Positions 45,954-54,766 of a stretch of 64,000 nt of DNA are shown here, piece after piece. The notes beneath the pieces are model-generated. The model saw only the letters and a program-made list of their open reading frames with translations, did not search any database and was not told where the DNA came from. The stretch covers positions 1 through 64,000 of the forward strand of contig NZ_BSSM01000001.1 of NCBI RefSeq assembly GCF_030269125.1, in the 5' to 3' direction. The stretch is from Streptomyces hygroscopicus subsp. hygroscopicus. GTDB taxonomy: Bacteria; Actinomycetota; Actinomycetes; Streptomycetales; Streptomycetaceae. Numbering within the stretch: position 1 is the stretch's first letter; every line of letters starts with the position of its first letter. The position numbers were made by a program, and so were the translations under genes.

Positions 45954-48900
45954 ATGCACGATGACGACGAACAGCGACCGGCGAAGGCCGAGCGGGCCCG
46001 CCGGGAGGCCGCCCGCGTGCTGAGCCGCCTCGGCCGGGCGGCCGGGCGGCACCCCGTGGAGGCGGTGCTCGTCGTCGACGCGCATCCCACGATGCGGGTG
46101 TGGGACGGCCCGGTCGGGGGCGATCTCGTCGACGAGCTGGAGCGGGCCGGCCAGTTCACCCGGGTGCGGGTGGTGCGGCTGCTGGGGACCGACGAGACGA
46201 CTCCGGCGCAGGTGCGCGCCGAGGAGCCGCTCGGCTCGGCCGCGGGCGCGCGCCGGGTGGTACTGGTGCTGACCGACGGCATCGCCACCGGCTGGCGCCT
46301 GGGCACCGTGCATCCGCTGCTGCGCGAATGGGGGCGCGCGCACCCGGTCGCCGTGGTGCACCTGCTGCCCCCGCATCTGTGGTTCCGCACCGGGCTCGAC
46401 GTGTACCGGATGCGCATCCGCTCCCCGCGTCCGTGGACCCCCAACAGCGCCTGGCGCTGGGCGGAGCGCGAGGCTCCGGCCGGTGCGCAGGACATCGGGG
46501 AGGCCGGCGCCGAGGCGGAGGCGGCCGTCCCCGTCGTCGTCCCCGTGCTGGCGCTGTCCGAGCGGTGGGCGGCCGCGCTGATCCGGCTGGTGTCGGGTGC
46601 CGAGCCGCAATGGCTGGACCTGTCCGCCGTACAGGCGCGGGAGTGGAAGAGCAGGCCCGACGCGGCGCGTGCGCTGCCCTGGGCGCAGGACGTGCCCGAC
46701 CCGTACAGCCCGGTGCCCGCGGCCGAACGCGTCTCCGATTTCCGGGCGGCGGCCAGCCCCACCGCCTTCACGCTGGCGACCCGGCTGGCCGCCGCGCCGC
46801 TGAGCCTGCCCGTCATCCGGGCGCTCGTCGCGGCCACCCCGGACGCGGCCCCGGTGCACGTCTCCGAGCTGTTGATGAGCGGTCTGGTGCGGACCGTACC
46901 GGCGCAGGGTGACGGGCCCACGGACGTGGTGTTCGACTTCGCGCCCGATGTCCGCGAGGAGCTGCTGGCGCTGGGGCGCCGCAGCGCGACCGCGCGGGTG
47001 CTGTACGACGTCCGGGGGTTATTGGCCGGGGACGAGGCGACCCGTTCCCTGCTGCCGTCTCCCGACGAACCGCTGGACACGCTGGCGATGCCCAGCGTCA
47101 CCAGCCGCAACATCACCTTCTTCCGGGTGGAGCTGACCGCGCTGCGCGCCCTGTCCGGGCGGTACGACCAGCGCGCCGCGATGTTGGCCAAGGTGCTGAG
47201 CTGGCACGATCGGCGCTACGCAGTCAGCCTGGAAAAGTTCAGCCTGGAAAAGATGCGACGCACATCCACGGGATCCGCGCCGCCCGCCTCGGCCTCCGAT
47301 GCGGACGGACCCGCCGCCGAGCCGGAATCCCGGACCGTTTCCGAAGGAGCCTCATCGATGCCGACACCGCCTCAGGAGACCGTGGAGGGAGAGCGCACCA
47401 CACAGCCGCGCGTCTGGGGGAACCTGCCGCCGCGCAACCCCAACTTCACCGGTCGCAGCGGGTTGCTGGAGCTGCTCGACCAGCGGCTGCGGGAGGGCAC
47501 CACCACGGTGCTGCCGGAGGCGATCCACGGCATGGGCGGCGTCGGCAAGACCCAGCTCGCGATCGAGTACGCCTACCGGCACCAGTCCGAGTACGACATC
47601 GTGTGGTGGATCCCCTCCGAGCGGCCCGGCCAGATCGGCCAGGCCCTGGTGGAACTGGCCCAGCGGCTGGGCCTGGTGACCACCACCGAGGCCAACATCG
47701 CGGGCCCCGCCGTCCGCGAGGCGCTGCGCGAGGGCCGGCCGTACTCGCGCTGGCTGCTCATCTTCGACAACGCCGACAACCCCGAGCAGGTGCGCCACTA
47801 CTTCCCGCAGGGCGGCCACGGCACCATCCTCGTCACCTCCCGCAACCGGCGCTGGGGGCAGGTGGGCGGCTCCCTCGAGGTGGACGTCTTCACCCGTGAG
47901 GAGAGCAAGGAGCTGCTGCGCCGTTCGGGACCGCCGCTGCGCGAGGAGGAGGCCGACGCGCTGGCCGAGGCGCTCGGCGATCTGCCGCTGGCCCTCGAAC
48001 AGGCCGCGGCCTGGCGGGCCGAGACAGGGATGCCGGCGTCCGAGTACCTGCGGCTGTTCGAGAACAAGCGCATGGAACTGCTGGAGGTGGCCCCGCCGCC
48101 GGACTACCAGCTCCCGGTCGCCGCCGCGTGGAACGTGTCCCTCGACCACCTGGAGACCCGCAGCCCCGCGGCCCTGCGCCTGCTCCAGCTGTGCTCCTAC
48201 TTCGCGCCCGACCCGATCTCCCGCTCGATCTTCTCCGGCCTCGGCAACAGCAGCATCTTCCCTGAGCTGGACGCCGCGCTGAACGACCCGATGCGGCTCG
48301 CCCGCGCCATAAGAGAGGTCAACCGGTACTCGCTCGCGCGGATCGACCACCGGACGAACTCCATCGAGATGCACCGCCTGGTCCAGCTGGTCCTCAACAA
48401 CCGTATGTCGCCCGAGGAGCAGGCGCGGATGCGGCACGGGGCGCACACCCTGCTGGCGGCCGCGGACCCCAAAACGCCGTCCGAGCCCACGAGTTGGCCG
48501 CGATACGCGGAGCTGTACAGTCATGCCATCGCCGCTGACGCGATCCGGTCCGACCAGCCCTGGGTACGGCAACTGGTCAGCAACATCGCCAAGTACCTGT
48601 ACTGGTGGGGCGATCACGAGGTGGCGCTCGACTTCTCCGAGCAGGCATGGAAGTCCTGGCTGGACATCTTCGGCGAGGAGGACCAGCAGACCCTCCTGAT
48701 GGGGCAGTGGCTCTGCTTCATGTACTGGGTGGTGGGCCGGTTCGACGACGCGGCGCGGCTGGTGAACCACCTCAGGGAGGTGTACGAGCGCACCGCGCCG
48801 GCGGACGGCGAGGACACACGGGAAGACGCGATCGACACACTCCAACTGGAGGCGGCCGTAAAGCGTGTGGAGGGCAGGTTCGCGGCCGGCGCCGAGCTGG

Positions 48901-49922
48901 ACCGGATCGCGTACGACCGAGCGCACCGCGCCTTCGGCGAGGACGACCCGACCACACTCAGCGTCTCGCACAATCTCTGTGTGAGCCTGCGCCTGATGGG
49001 CGACTTCAACGGCGCACTCGAACTGGACCGGCAGGTCCTGGCCCTGAAACTGCGGCTCTTCGGACGGGAGGACCGGCGGACCCTGCACTCCGAGCACCAC
49101 GTCGCCATCGACACCCGCGAGACCGGGGACTACATCGGAGCGCTCACTCTTCAGGAGTCCGTGCTCAACGCCTACGAGAACGTGTTCGGCCCGAACAACC
49201 CGGCCACGGTCGAGGCCAAGCGCCAGCTCAGCGAAGCATCCCGCAAGGCGGGTGACCACGTCCGATCGCTGGAGCTGGCCACCGAGGCACACGCCCACTT
49301 CACCCGCCGTTACGGCGAGACCCACCCCCAGTCGCTCGCCTCCGCGCTGGCCCTGTCGATCGCGCTGCGCCAGAACGGCGACCTCCAGGCGGCACGGACG
49401 AGGGGTCTCGCAGCGTGCGAGGGCTACCGGCAGATCTACGACCCGCACCACCCGCACGTCCTGTCCGCGGATGTCGACCTCGCCGTCACCCTGCGGCTGC
49501 TCGGCCGGCCCGAGGAGGCACGACGCCTGGACGAGGCCGCGCTCCGCTCGCTCACCGACCGGCTTGGCGCGGCGCATCCCCTGTCCCTGGTCTGCGCCAT
49601 CAACCTGGCCAGTGACCTGGCCGCCCTGAGCCACCACGAGGAGGCGCGGCGTCGCGGCGAGGAGACACTGGTCCTGTGCCGGGAGTCCTTCGGCGAGGAC
49701 CATCCGACCACGCTGGCCTGCGCCGCCAACCTGTCCCTCGACCTCGACGCGACCGGTGCCGAGGCCGATTGCAGGGCGCTGCGCGAGGACACCCTGATCC
49801 GCATGGAGCGCGTCCTCGACGCCCCGCGCCTCCAGGCGGACTCGGGGACCCGGCACCCGGCGACCGTGCAGTTCCGGGAGCGGGAGCGGGCCAACTGCGA
49901 CATCGATCCATTGCCGCTGTAA
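45954..49922 (+). CDS. fxsT: FxsT-like NB-ARC/TPR protein with SAV_2336 N-terminal domain
   Basis: 1322 residues. The N-terminal SAV_2336-type region (to ~470) contains VEAVLVVDAHPTMRVWD, GARRVVLVLTDGIATGW and the DLSAVQAREW segment. An NB-ARC NTPase follows: NPNFTGRSGLLELL, Walker A HGMGGVGKTQ (~526-533), VTSRNRRW, and GDLPLALEQAA. At least seven TPR units follow, and the protein ends NCDIDPLPL, as in FxSxx-COOH-system TPR proteins. It probably senses a signal and controls the peptide system. The preceding gene is 273 bases away. Confidence 0.9.
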   Translation: MHDDDEQRPAKAERARREAARVLSRLGRAAGRHPVEAVLVVDAHPTMRVWDGPVGGDLVDELERAGQFTRVRVVRLLGTDETTPAQVRAEEPLGSAAGARRVVLVLTDGIATGWRLGTVHPLLREWGRAHPVAVVHLLPPHLWFRTGLDVYRMRIRSPRPWTPNSAWRWAEREAPAGAQDIGEAGAEAEAAVPVVVPVLALSERWAAALIRLVSGAEPQWLDLSAVQAREWKSRPDAARALPWAQDVPDPYSPVPAAERVSDFRAAASPTAFTLATRLAAAPLSLPVIRALVAATPDAAPVHVSELLMSGLVRTVPAQGDGPTDVVFDFAPDVREELLALGRRSATARVLYDVRGLLAGDEATRSLLPSPDEPLDTLAMPSVTSRNITFFRVELTALRALSGRYDQRAAMLAKVLSWHDRRYAVSLEKFSLEKMRRTSTGSAPPASASDADGPAAEPESRTVSEGASSMPTPPQETVEGERTTQPRVWGNLPPRNPNFTGRSGLLELLDQRLREGTTTVLPEAIHGMGGVGKTQLAIEYAYRHQSEYDIVWWIPSERPGQIGQALVELAQRLGLVTTTEANIAGPAVREALREGRPYSRWLLIFDNADNPEQVRHYFPQGGHGTILVTSRNRRWGQVGGSLEVDVFTREESKELLRRSGPPLREEEADALAEALGDLPLALEQAAAWRAETGMPASEYLRLFENKRMELLEVAPPPDYQLPVAAAWNVSLDHLETRSPAALRLLQLCSYFAPDPISRSIFSGLGNSSIFPELDAALNDPMRLARAIREVNRYSLARIDHRTNSIEMHRLVQLVLNNRMSPEEQARMRHGAHTLLAAADPKTPSEPTSWPRYAELYSHAIAADAIRSDQPWVRQLVSNIAKYLYWWGDHEVALDFSEQAWKSWLDIFGEEDQQTLLMGQWLCFMYWVVGRFDDAARLVNHLREVYERTAPADGEDTREDAIDTLQLEAAVKRVEGRFAAGAELDRIAYDRAHRAFGEDDPTTLSVSHNLCVSLRLMGDFNGALELDRQVLALKLRLFGREDRRTLHSEHHVAIDTRETGDYIGALTLQESVLNAYENVFGPNNPATVEAKRQLSEASRKAGDHVRSLELATEAHAHFTRRYGETHPQSLASALALSIALRQNGDLQAARTRGLAACEGYRQIYDPHHPHVLSADVDLAVTLRLLGRPEEARRLDEAALRSLTDRLGAAHPLSLVCAINLASDLAALSHHEEARRRGEETLVLCRESFGEDHPTTLACAANLSLDLDATGAEADCRALREDTLIRMERVLDAPRLQADSGTRHPATVQFRERERANCDIDPLPL

Positions 49923-49929
49923 CGGGGAG

Positions 49930-49958
49930 TGGGGGCTCTGTCCTGCCGCAGGCCCCCA
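49930..49958. terminator. Hairpin terminator after fxsT
   Basis: TGGGGGC (49930-49936) pairs with GCCCCCA (49952-49958), eight bases after the fxsT stop, between convergent genes. Confidence 0.55.
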
Positions 49959-50007
49959 CATCAGCGTGTTCCGGATCAGAGTGTCCCGGCGAATTCGGTT
50001 CTCCGCC

Positions 50008-51846
50008 TCATGACCCCAGCCAGGCCGCCAGCCGTACAGGATCCGCGCGGCGGCCCGTCATCGCCGCTATGGCGTCCTGTACCGCGCGGGCGCGCTCGGG
50101 GTGGTGGAGGAGAAGGCCGGCGGCGGCTTGCTGGGCCGGCTCCGCCGCGAGGGTGCGGCCGAGTCCCGGCCAGGCGGAGACGGGTGCCCCCTTGTCCGAC
50201 AACCGGGCGATGAACGCGGCGCGGGCTTCGGCGCGTTCCCCGAGGATCAGCCGCACCTCGGCGGTGTCGGCGCCGTCGACACCGCCGGGGCGCCGCCAGG
50301 GTCCATCGGGTTCGCTGAGGTGGTACCGGGCGAGGACCGCGGTGCTGTCCGAGAAACCTGCCTCCGCGTCGGGGACCAGGAGGGGTTCGGCGGCAAGGGC
50401 CGACGGCGGCCGGGGGGCGCCCTGCTGCCAGGCGCGGACGGTTTCCTCGACGGCCTTCGCCGGGGGGCGCAGATGGTGGACCCGCCAACGGGCGTGATGG
50501 TCCGTCGCGGCCTCCCGGGCCAGGCGCAGCGGCGTCGCGGGGACCTCTTCGGTCAGCCACGCGGCACAGCGGTCGGCCAGGCGCTCGACCACGTACCGCC
50601 CGAGCGGGGTCAGCCGCTCGTGTCCGTGAACGGAATTGATCGTGGCCCATACCTGGGTGCGCCAGAGCGCGAACTCGAAGTGGGCGAGGGGGGCGTAGGC
50701 CGGATCGGCGGTATACCGGTGACTGCGCCAGAAGCGGGTCACGCCGAGGAAGGCGTAGATGCCCTGGAGCAGTCCGCCGAGTGGGCGGGGATCGTCGCGC
50801 CACGGGGCGTAGAACAGGGTTTCGGGTGCCTCGGGGGCCGTCGGCGCCTCGATCAGCGGCTCCAGGTGCATCAGCCCGCCGAGCTTGGTGTGCTGGAACT
50901 CGTGCACGAGGGTGGCGGCGAGTTGGGCGACGTCGTCCGGCCGGGACGCGGTGACGCCGCCGAAGGCATCACCGGCCGTGCTGCTATGCGGCCGAAACCT
51001 TTCTCTCACGGGGGTCGGCGCCACCGACACGAGGCCCCGGCGCATCGCCTCGGCAGTACCCGGGTCATCCCGGAGCAGTACCTCCCAGGCCGCGGTGAGC
51101 GACGACTCCCAGTACGCCGCCTCAGCCGGGGGCAGCAGGCGGGGCTCGCTCGGGCGGGGGAACGTACGGTAGGGGTCCAGCTCCTCCAGCACCAAGGTCT
51201 TCGCCCTGGCCCCTGCCCCCAGCGTCATACGGCGTACCGGCATCCAGTCACGCGCGCGCCGCTCCGGGTCGGCGGGGACCGCTACCTCGCCCCCGGCGCC
51301 GATGACCCGGACCCGACCGTCACGCCCGGTGACCAAGGCGGCGTCCCACGGCTTGCGGTCAGCGAGGACCGCGCAGCCCAGCGTGGGCAGGTGCACCCGG
51401 CCGCGACGCATGGGAACGGTGATGTCGAAGTCCAGCCCGGCCCGTGCCGCCGCGGCGGCCGCGAGCGCGGCCAGATGCCCGAGGGCGACCCAGTGCGGCG
51501 CGTCCTCATAGGCCCGTCCCCTGACGCGGCGCACCGCGAGCGACACCCACATGCCGGTGTTCGGGGACATCAGCAGTTCCTCACACGCCTCGGGAGCGTG
51601 TCGCTGGGCGCGTTCCAGCAGGTCCCAGCCCTGGGCGAAGAAATCCACGCCGTCCGGGCCCACACCGTCCCCGGAGACTCCGTTACGCAGTGCTCTCAGC
51701 AACAGGAGCCGGCGGCTGCGCTCCGCGCGCAGCAGTTCCGCTATGACCGTGCCGTCGCCCTCACCATGCGCGAGATCCCTGAGACCGGCTGCCGAGAGCC
51801 GGTGGTACGACGGTTGTTCCCCCGTCGTCGTGGCGTCAGCGGCCAC
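50008..51846 (-). CDS. Stand-alone HExxH peptide-modifying protein (aKG-type hydroxylase candidate)
   Basis: 612 residues from GTG 51846 (GGGGGAC upstream). The motif LVHEFQHTKLGGLMHLEPL (~313-331) gives HExxH with a downstream Glu. The rest is helical with conserved-looking TLGAGARAKTLVLEELDPYRTF and a Trp-rich middle. This is the fold found C-terminal to radical SAM in FxsB. Free-standing versions have been described as alpha-ketoglutarate-dependent peptide beta-hydroxylases. No CxxxCxxC motif is present. It follows the precursor by 36 bases on the same strand. Confidence 0.88.
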   Translation of the reverse strand: MAADATTTGEQPSYHRLSAAGLRDLAHGEGDGTVIAELLRAERSRRLLLLRALRNGVSGDGVGPDGVDFFAQGWDLLERAQRHAPEACEELLMSPNTGMWVSLAVRRVRGRAYEDAPHWVALGHLAALAAAAAARAGLDFDITVPMRRGRVHLPTLGCAVLADRKPWDAALVTGRDGRVRVIGAGGEVAVPADPERRARDWMPVRRMTLGAGARAKTLVLEELDPYRTFPRPSEPRLLPPAEAAYWESSLTAAWEVLLRDDPGTAEAMRRGLVSVAPTPVRERFRPHSSTAGDAFGGVTASRPDDVAQLAATLVHEFQHTKLGGLMHLEPLIEAPTAPEAPETLFYAPWRDDPRPLGGLLQGIYAFLGVTRFWRSHRYTADPAYAPLAHFEFALWRTQVWATINSVHGHERLTPLGRYVVERLADRCAAWLTEEVPATPLRLAREAATDHHARWRVHHLRPPAKAVEETVRAWQQGAPRPPSALAAEPLLVPDAEAGFSDSTAVLARYHLSEPDGPWRRPGGVDGADTAEVRLILGERAEARAAFIARLSDKGAPVSAWPGLGRTLAAEPAQQAAAGLLLHHPERARAVQDAIAAMTGRRADPVRLAAWLGS

Positions 51847-51882
51847 GTGTCCCCCACAGCACCCTGCTGATCACCTCGTCGC

Positions 51883-52068
51883 TCAGTCGAGGCGGGAGCC
51901 GCCGGGGCCGCCGTAGGACACCGCGATGGCCTGCGGGCCGTCGATGTGGTGCAGCAGATTCTCCAGGGACTCGGTGAACGCCCCGCCGTCCAGGGAGCGC
52001 AGCGCTTCGAGGGAGACGCCCGAGAGATCGACGAGACCGGACTCCACGGCAGGCATCGGATGCTCCAT
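51883..52068 (-). CDS. FxsA-like RiPP precursor with atypical core
   Basis: 61 residues from ATG 52068; TTG 52077 is an alternative because GGGAGGGG lies close to both. The leader SGLVDLSGVSLEALRSLD matches the FxSxx-COOH precursor leader (GLVDLTGVSL-type). The C-terminal core is IAVSYGGPGGSRLD instead of an FxSxx end, so the residues modified must differ (Tyr, Ser, Arg and Asp are candidates). It is encoded just upstream of the HExxH gene, which is the expected modifying enzyme, and downstream of a trypsin-like protease that could act on the leader. Confidence 0.8.
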   Translation of the reverse strand: MEHPMPAVESGLVDLSGVSLEALRSLDGGAFTESLENLLHHIDGPQAIAVSYGGPGGSRLD

Positions 52069-52182
52069 GGCTGCCAAGTCCCCTCCCGTGTCTGTCAGTT
52101 ATGCACTATCGATGTATCAACCAGCATGACCCAGCACCGCACGCCCCGCAACCCTGCGGCGTTCCGGCGCCGCGAGATCGAG

Positions 52183-53226
52183 TCAGGCGCGAAACCGGGC
52201 GAGCCTGACCGCCGCGCCGTCCACCCGGTCGACTTCGGGCGAAGGACCTTCCAACAGCCGTACCGCCTCCAGCAGTTGATCGAGCGTGCCCGGATAGCGC
52301 AGACAGGTGCGCACGATACCGTAGACGTCCATCCGCAGCCGGGGATCACGGGGGCTGTTGGCCGCCACCCGGTCGCTGATGCTGTCCAGTACGAGACCCA
52401 GGCCGTTGCCGCTGCGCAGTGCCGGCACGGCGGTCAAGGCGTCGACCAGCTCGGCGAGTTCGCGCAGCGGCAGGTCGGAGGGGAGCCCCGCCAGACCGAC
52501 GAGCGGGCGGTGCCCCTCGACGCCGTCGGCGGTGCCGAGCGCGGCGCGCGGGGGCAGACCGGCGTACCGCTGGAACCACTCCGCCTCGGCGTCCGTGAGC
52601 GACTCGTACCACCGCTCCACCCGCCGCGCCGCGAGCCTGCCGAGGCCGTCGGACCGGTGGTGCGCGCTCACCACGCCGATCACCGCGCCCCCGCACCAGA
52701 CGGCCGCGCCCGACATGCCCTCCCAGGGGGAGCGGTGCGGCTCGGTGTCGGCGGGCGGTGCGGCGACGGCCAGTTCCAGGGTGCCCTCGCGCCGGTTGGA
52801 CAGGACCGAGACGGTGCCGGTGGCGTGGCAGGAGTCCCGGAACCGGCCCGGCGCGTCGCCGTCCGCGCGCAGCTTGAACCGCGGGAACCCCATCGCGCTG
52901 AAGGACAGCACCACGTCCGCGTCGGGCACGGCGGCATAGCGCGGCGGCGCGATGCCGGTACGGTCCTCCGGTACGCGCTCGATCTCCAGCAGCGCGACAT
53001 CGGCGGCCCCGGCCTCCAGCGCGACCCGTGCGGGGGCGCTCCACTCCCCCGGCCGGTCGGCGTCGAACCGTACCCGCGCGGACGCGGCTCCCGCGACGAC
53101 ATGAGCGGCCGTCAGCACCCACCCGTCCCCGACGCGGTATCCGGACCCCCGGCGCCCCGGGTTCCCCTCCACCAGCACCTCGGCGACCCGCGCCGCGTCC
53201 AGCCCCTCTTCCCCCGGTCCCCTCAC
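52183..53226 (-). CDS. Trypsin-like protease fused to EAD2
   Basis: 347 residues from GTG 53226. The trypsin fold carries the triad: His42 in VLTAAHVV, Asp76 in AADVALLEI and Ser172 in WEGMSGAAVW. The C-terminal EAD2 domain (LPLRELAELVDALTAVPALRS...YGIVRTCLRYP) matches the N-terminus of the VMAP-C protein at 44196. Having no signal peptide, it acts in the cytoplasm. Likely role: an effector or processing protease held in check by EAD-EAD contact. It also lies upstream of the RiPP precursor and could cleave its leader. Confidence 0.92.
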   Translation of the reverse strand: MRGPGEEGLDAARVAEVLVEGNPGRRGSGYRVGDGWVLTAAHVVAGAASARVRFDADRPGEWSAPARVALEAGAADVALLEIERVPEDRTGIAPPRYAAVPDADVVLSFSAMGFPRFKLRADGDAPGRFRDSCHATGTVSVLSNRREGTLELAVAAPPADTEPHRSPWEGMSGAAVWCGGAVIGVVSAHHRSDGLGRLAARRVERWYESLTDAEAEWFQRYAGLPPRAALGTADGVEGHRPLVGLAGLPSDLPLRELAELVDALTAVPALRSGNGLGLVLDSISDRVAANSPRDPRLRMDVYGIVRTCLRYPGTLDQLLEAVRLLEGPSPEVDRVDGAAVRLARFRA

Positions 53227-53378
53227 GTCCGTCCCCTACCCCTCGGACCCCGGGGGTACGCGGCTCGGGCGGCACCGGCAGGCTCCGGTGACCCGACCGC
53301 CGCGCCCGTCCCCGAACACGACCGAGGGCCGACCCCGGATGTCTCCGAAGCCGGCCCTGATCCACGACTCTCTCGAGT

Positions 53379-53420
53379 CGGGACGACAGGATCTGAACCT
53401 GCGACCCCTTGACCCCCAGC
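53379..53420 (-). other. 42-nt tRNA-Pro 3'-end duplicate (att-like site)
   Basis: Identical to 57776-57817, the 3' 42 nt of the intact tRNA-Pro, except for one base at 53394 (C for T). The match ends in the anticodon loop. On its outer side lies sequence resembling the native tRNA-Pro terminator seen at 15692 (TCCGAAGCCGGCCCT). This is the attB remnant expected after an element integrates at the tRNA 3' end; the element lies between here and the intact copy. Confidence 0.75.
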
Positions 53421-53710
53421 GGTCGAACGGACGTCTGACCGATGCTCACCGATCCCTATCGCGCAGGTCAGGGCCTGTCCCGTCCAACCGGCATGACGCC
53501 TGATGCCACCTCATGAAATCCAGTCCATGAGAGGCGCGTGAGAAGCAGCAGCGCGAGCGGGAGTACCCAGGTGACTTGCCGCACATGCCCGCGTGTAACG
53601 ATGTTCCGCTTCCTCCGGAGTCCCCGTGGGTCGAAGAGTGGCCCGTCGTCCGGGCCAGGGGCGGAGTCGGGCCGCCACCAGCGTGCGTCTCCGGTAACCT
53701 GCCGCAGGGC
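53421..53710. other. 290-base island edge without a gene
   Basis: The inner edge of the island next to the att-like repeat. No integrase or excisionase is recognised. A short + frame starting near 53538 shows no domain. Confidence 0.5.
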
Positions 53711-54766
53711 TCAGGCGTCCGTCCAGGTGTGTCCGGCGCGCTCCAGTCGTCCTCGACCCGCTGCCAGGTGGGTCAGGGTGCGGGGAAGATCGCTCAGCGG
53801 CTCGCAGAGGGCCCGAACCACCAGGTCCAGGCCGGCTGGCGGTATCCCGCGGGGGGCCAGCAAATCGGCGAGGAACACCAGGAAGTCCGTGAAAACGCGC
53901 GGGTCGTCGACGAAGACACCGGCGGCGAGGAAGTCCACCAGGAACCCCAGGTCCTCGACAGCGTCCTCATGCCGCTCGCCGGCACATCGCCGCATCGGCG
54001 GGAAGCATCGGCGCAGGTGGTCGACCAGGTGCCGCAGAAGATCACCGCGGCGGCTGACGAGTTGGGCGTACTCCCCGTCAGCCAGGTGGTCCACTGCGGG
54101 CGCCCCGGTCAGCGGCGGCGGCCATTGCTCCGCCAGCAGGTCAGCGGCGTCCACCGCGGTGCGCGCGTACAGGTCGGCACCCAGCGCACGAGCCCAGATA
54201 CCGTCCGGCCCGAAGCCGGCCCCACCGGCCAGGACCGGTACCCGCGCCAGTCGGCACGCCTCGATCGTGCGGTATATCCGGGGCAGGCGCACCGCCAGCA
54301 TGCACGACAGGGCGACCAGATCAGAGCCGTTCTGATGCAGATACGAGATCAGGTGTGCGGTGGGTACACCGGCACCGAGGAACCGTACCGCGAAGCCGCG
54401 CAGCCGTAGCACCTCCGCAACGATATGGGCGGGCAGGGTGTGCCATTCGCCGTCCGGACAGGCCACCGCCACGCTCCCGAGAGGGTGGTCGGGGACCACG
54501 GTCACGGCGGCGAGTGCGGCGACGGCCCGGTTGCTGACATGGGTGGCCGCGTGTTCCTGGGCCACACTCCACTCGTTGGTCACCCAGCGCTCGCCGACCG
54601 CTGCCTGGGCGGGTGCGATCAGGTCGAGCAGCACGTCCTCGGCGCCGACGCCGCGGGCGAGAAGGTCCAGGACGAGCGCCACGGCGGCCGTCTCGTCCGC
54701 TCGGGCCAGGTGGTCGTCGAAGGCCGTGCGAACACTCTCGATGGGGTCGGAGCGCTCGGCGGTCAC
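53711..54766 (-). CDS. W-x9-EH cobalamin-binding protein without DNA-binding domain
   Basis: 351 residues from GTG 54766. A four-helix B12-binding domain with Trp61 and Glu71-His72 (WVTNEWSVAQEH) matches the W-x9-EH motif of CarH/LitR photoreceptors. A Rossmann B12 domain keeps ExH (EWH in PDGEWHTLPAH; the usual ExHxxG ends in Pro here). The N-terminal MerR HTH is missing, so it is not a DNA-binding repressor. A ~120-residue C-terminal helical extension of unknown function follows. Start overlaps the phosphatase stop by four bases. Confidence 0.85.
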   Translation of the reverse strand: MTAERSDPIESVRTAFDDHLARADETAAVALVLDLLARGVGAEDVLLDLIAPAQAAVGERWVTNEWSVAQEHAATHVSNRAVAALAAVTVVPDHPLGSVAVACPDGEWHTLPAHIVAEVLRLRGFAVRFLGAGVPTAHLISYLHQNGSDLVALSCMLAVRLPRIYRTIEACRLARVPVLAGGAGFGPDGIWARALGADLYARTAVDAADLLAEQWPPPLTGAPAVDHLADGEYAQLVSRRGDLLRHLVDHLRRCFPPMRRCAGERHEDAVEDLGFLVDFLAAGVFVDDPRVFTDFLVFLADLLAPRGIPPAGLDLVVRALCEPLSDLPRTLTHLAAGRGRLERAGHTWTDA

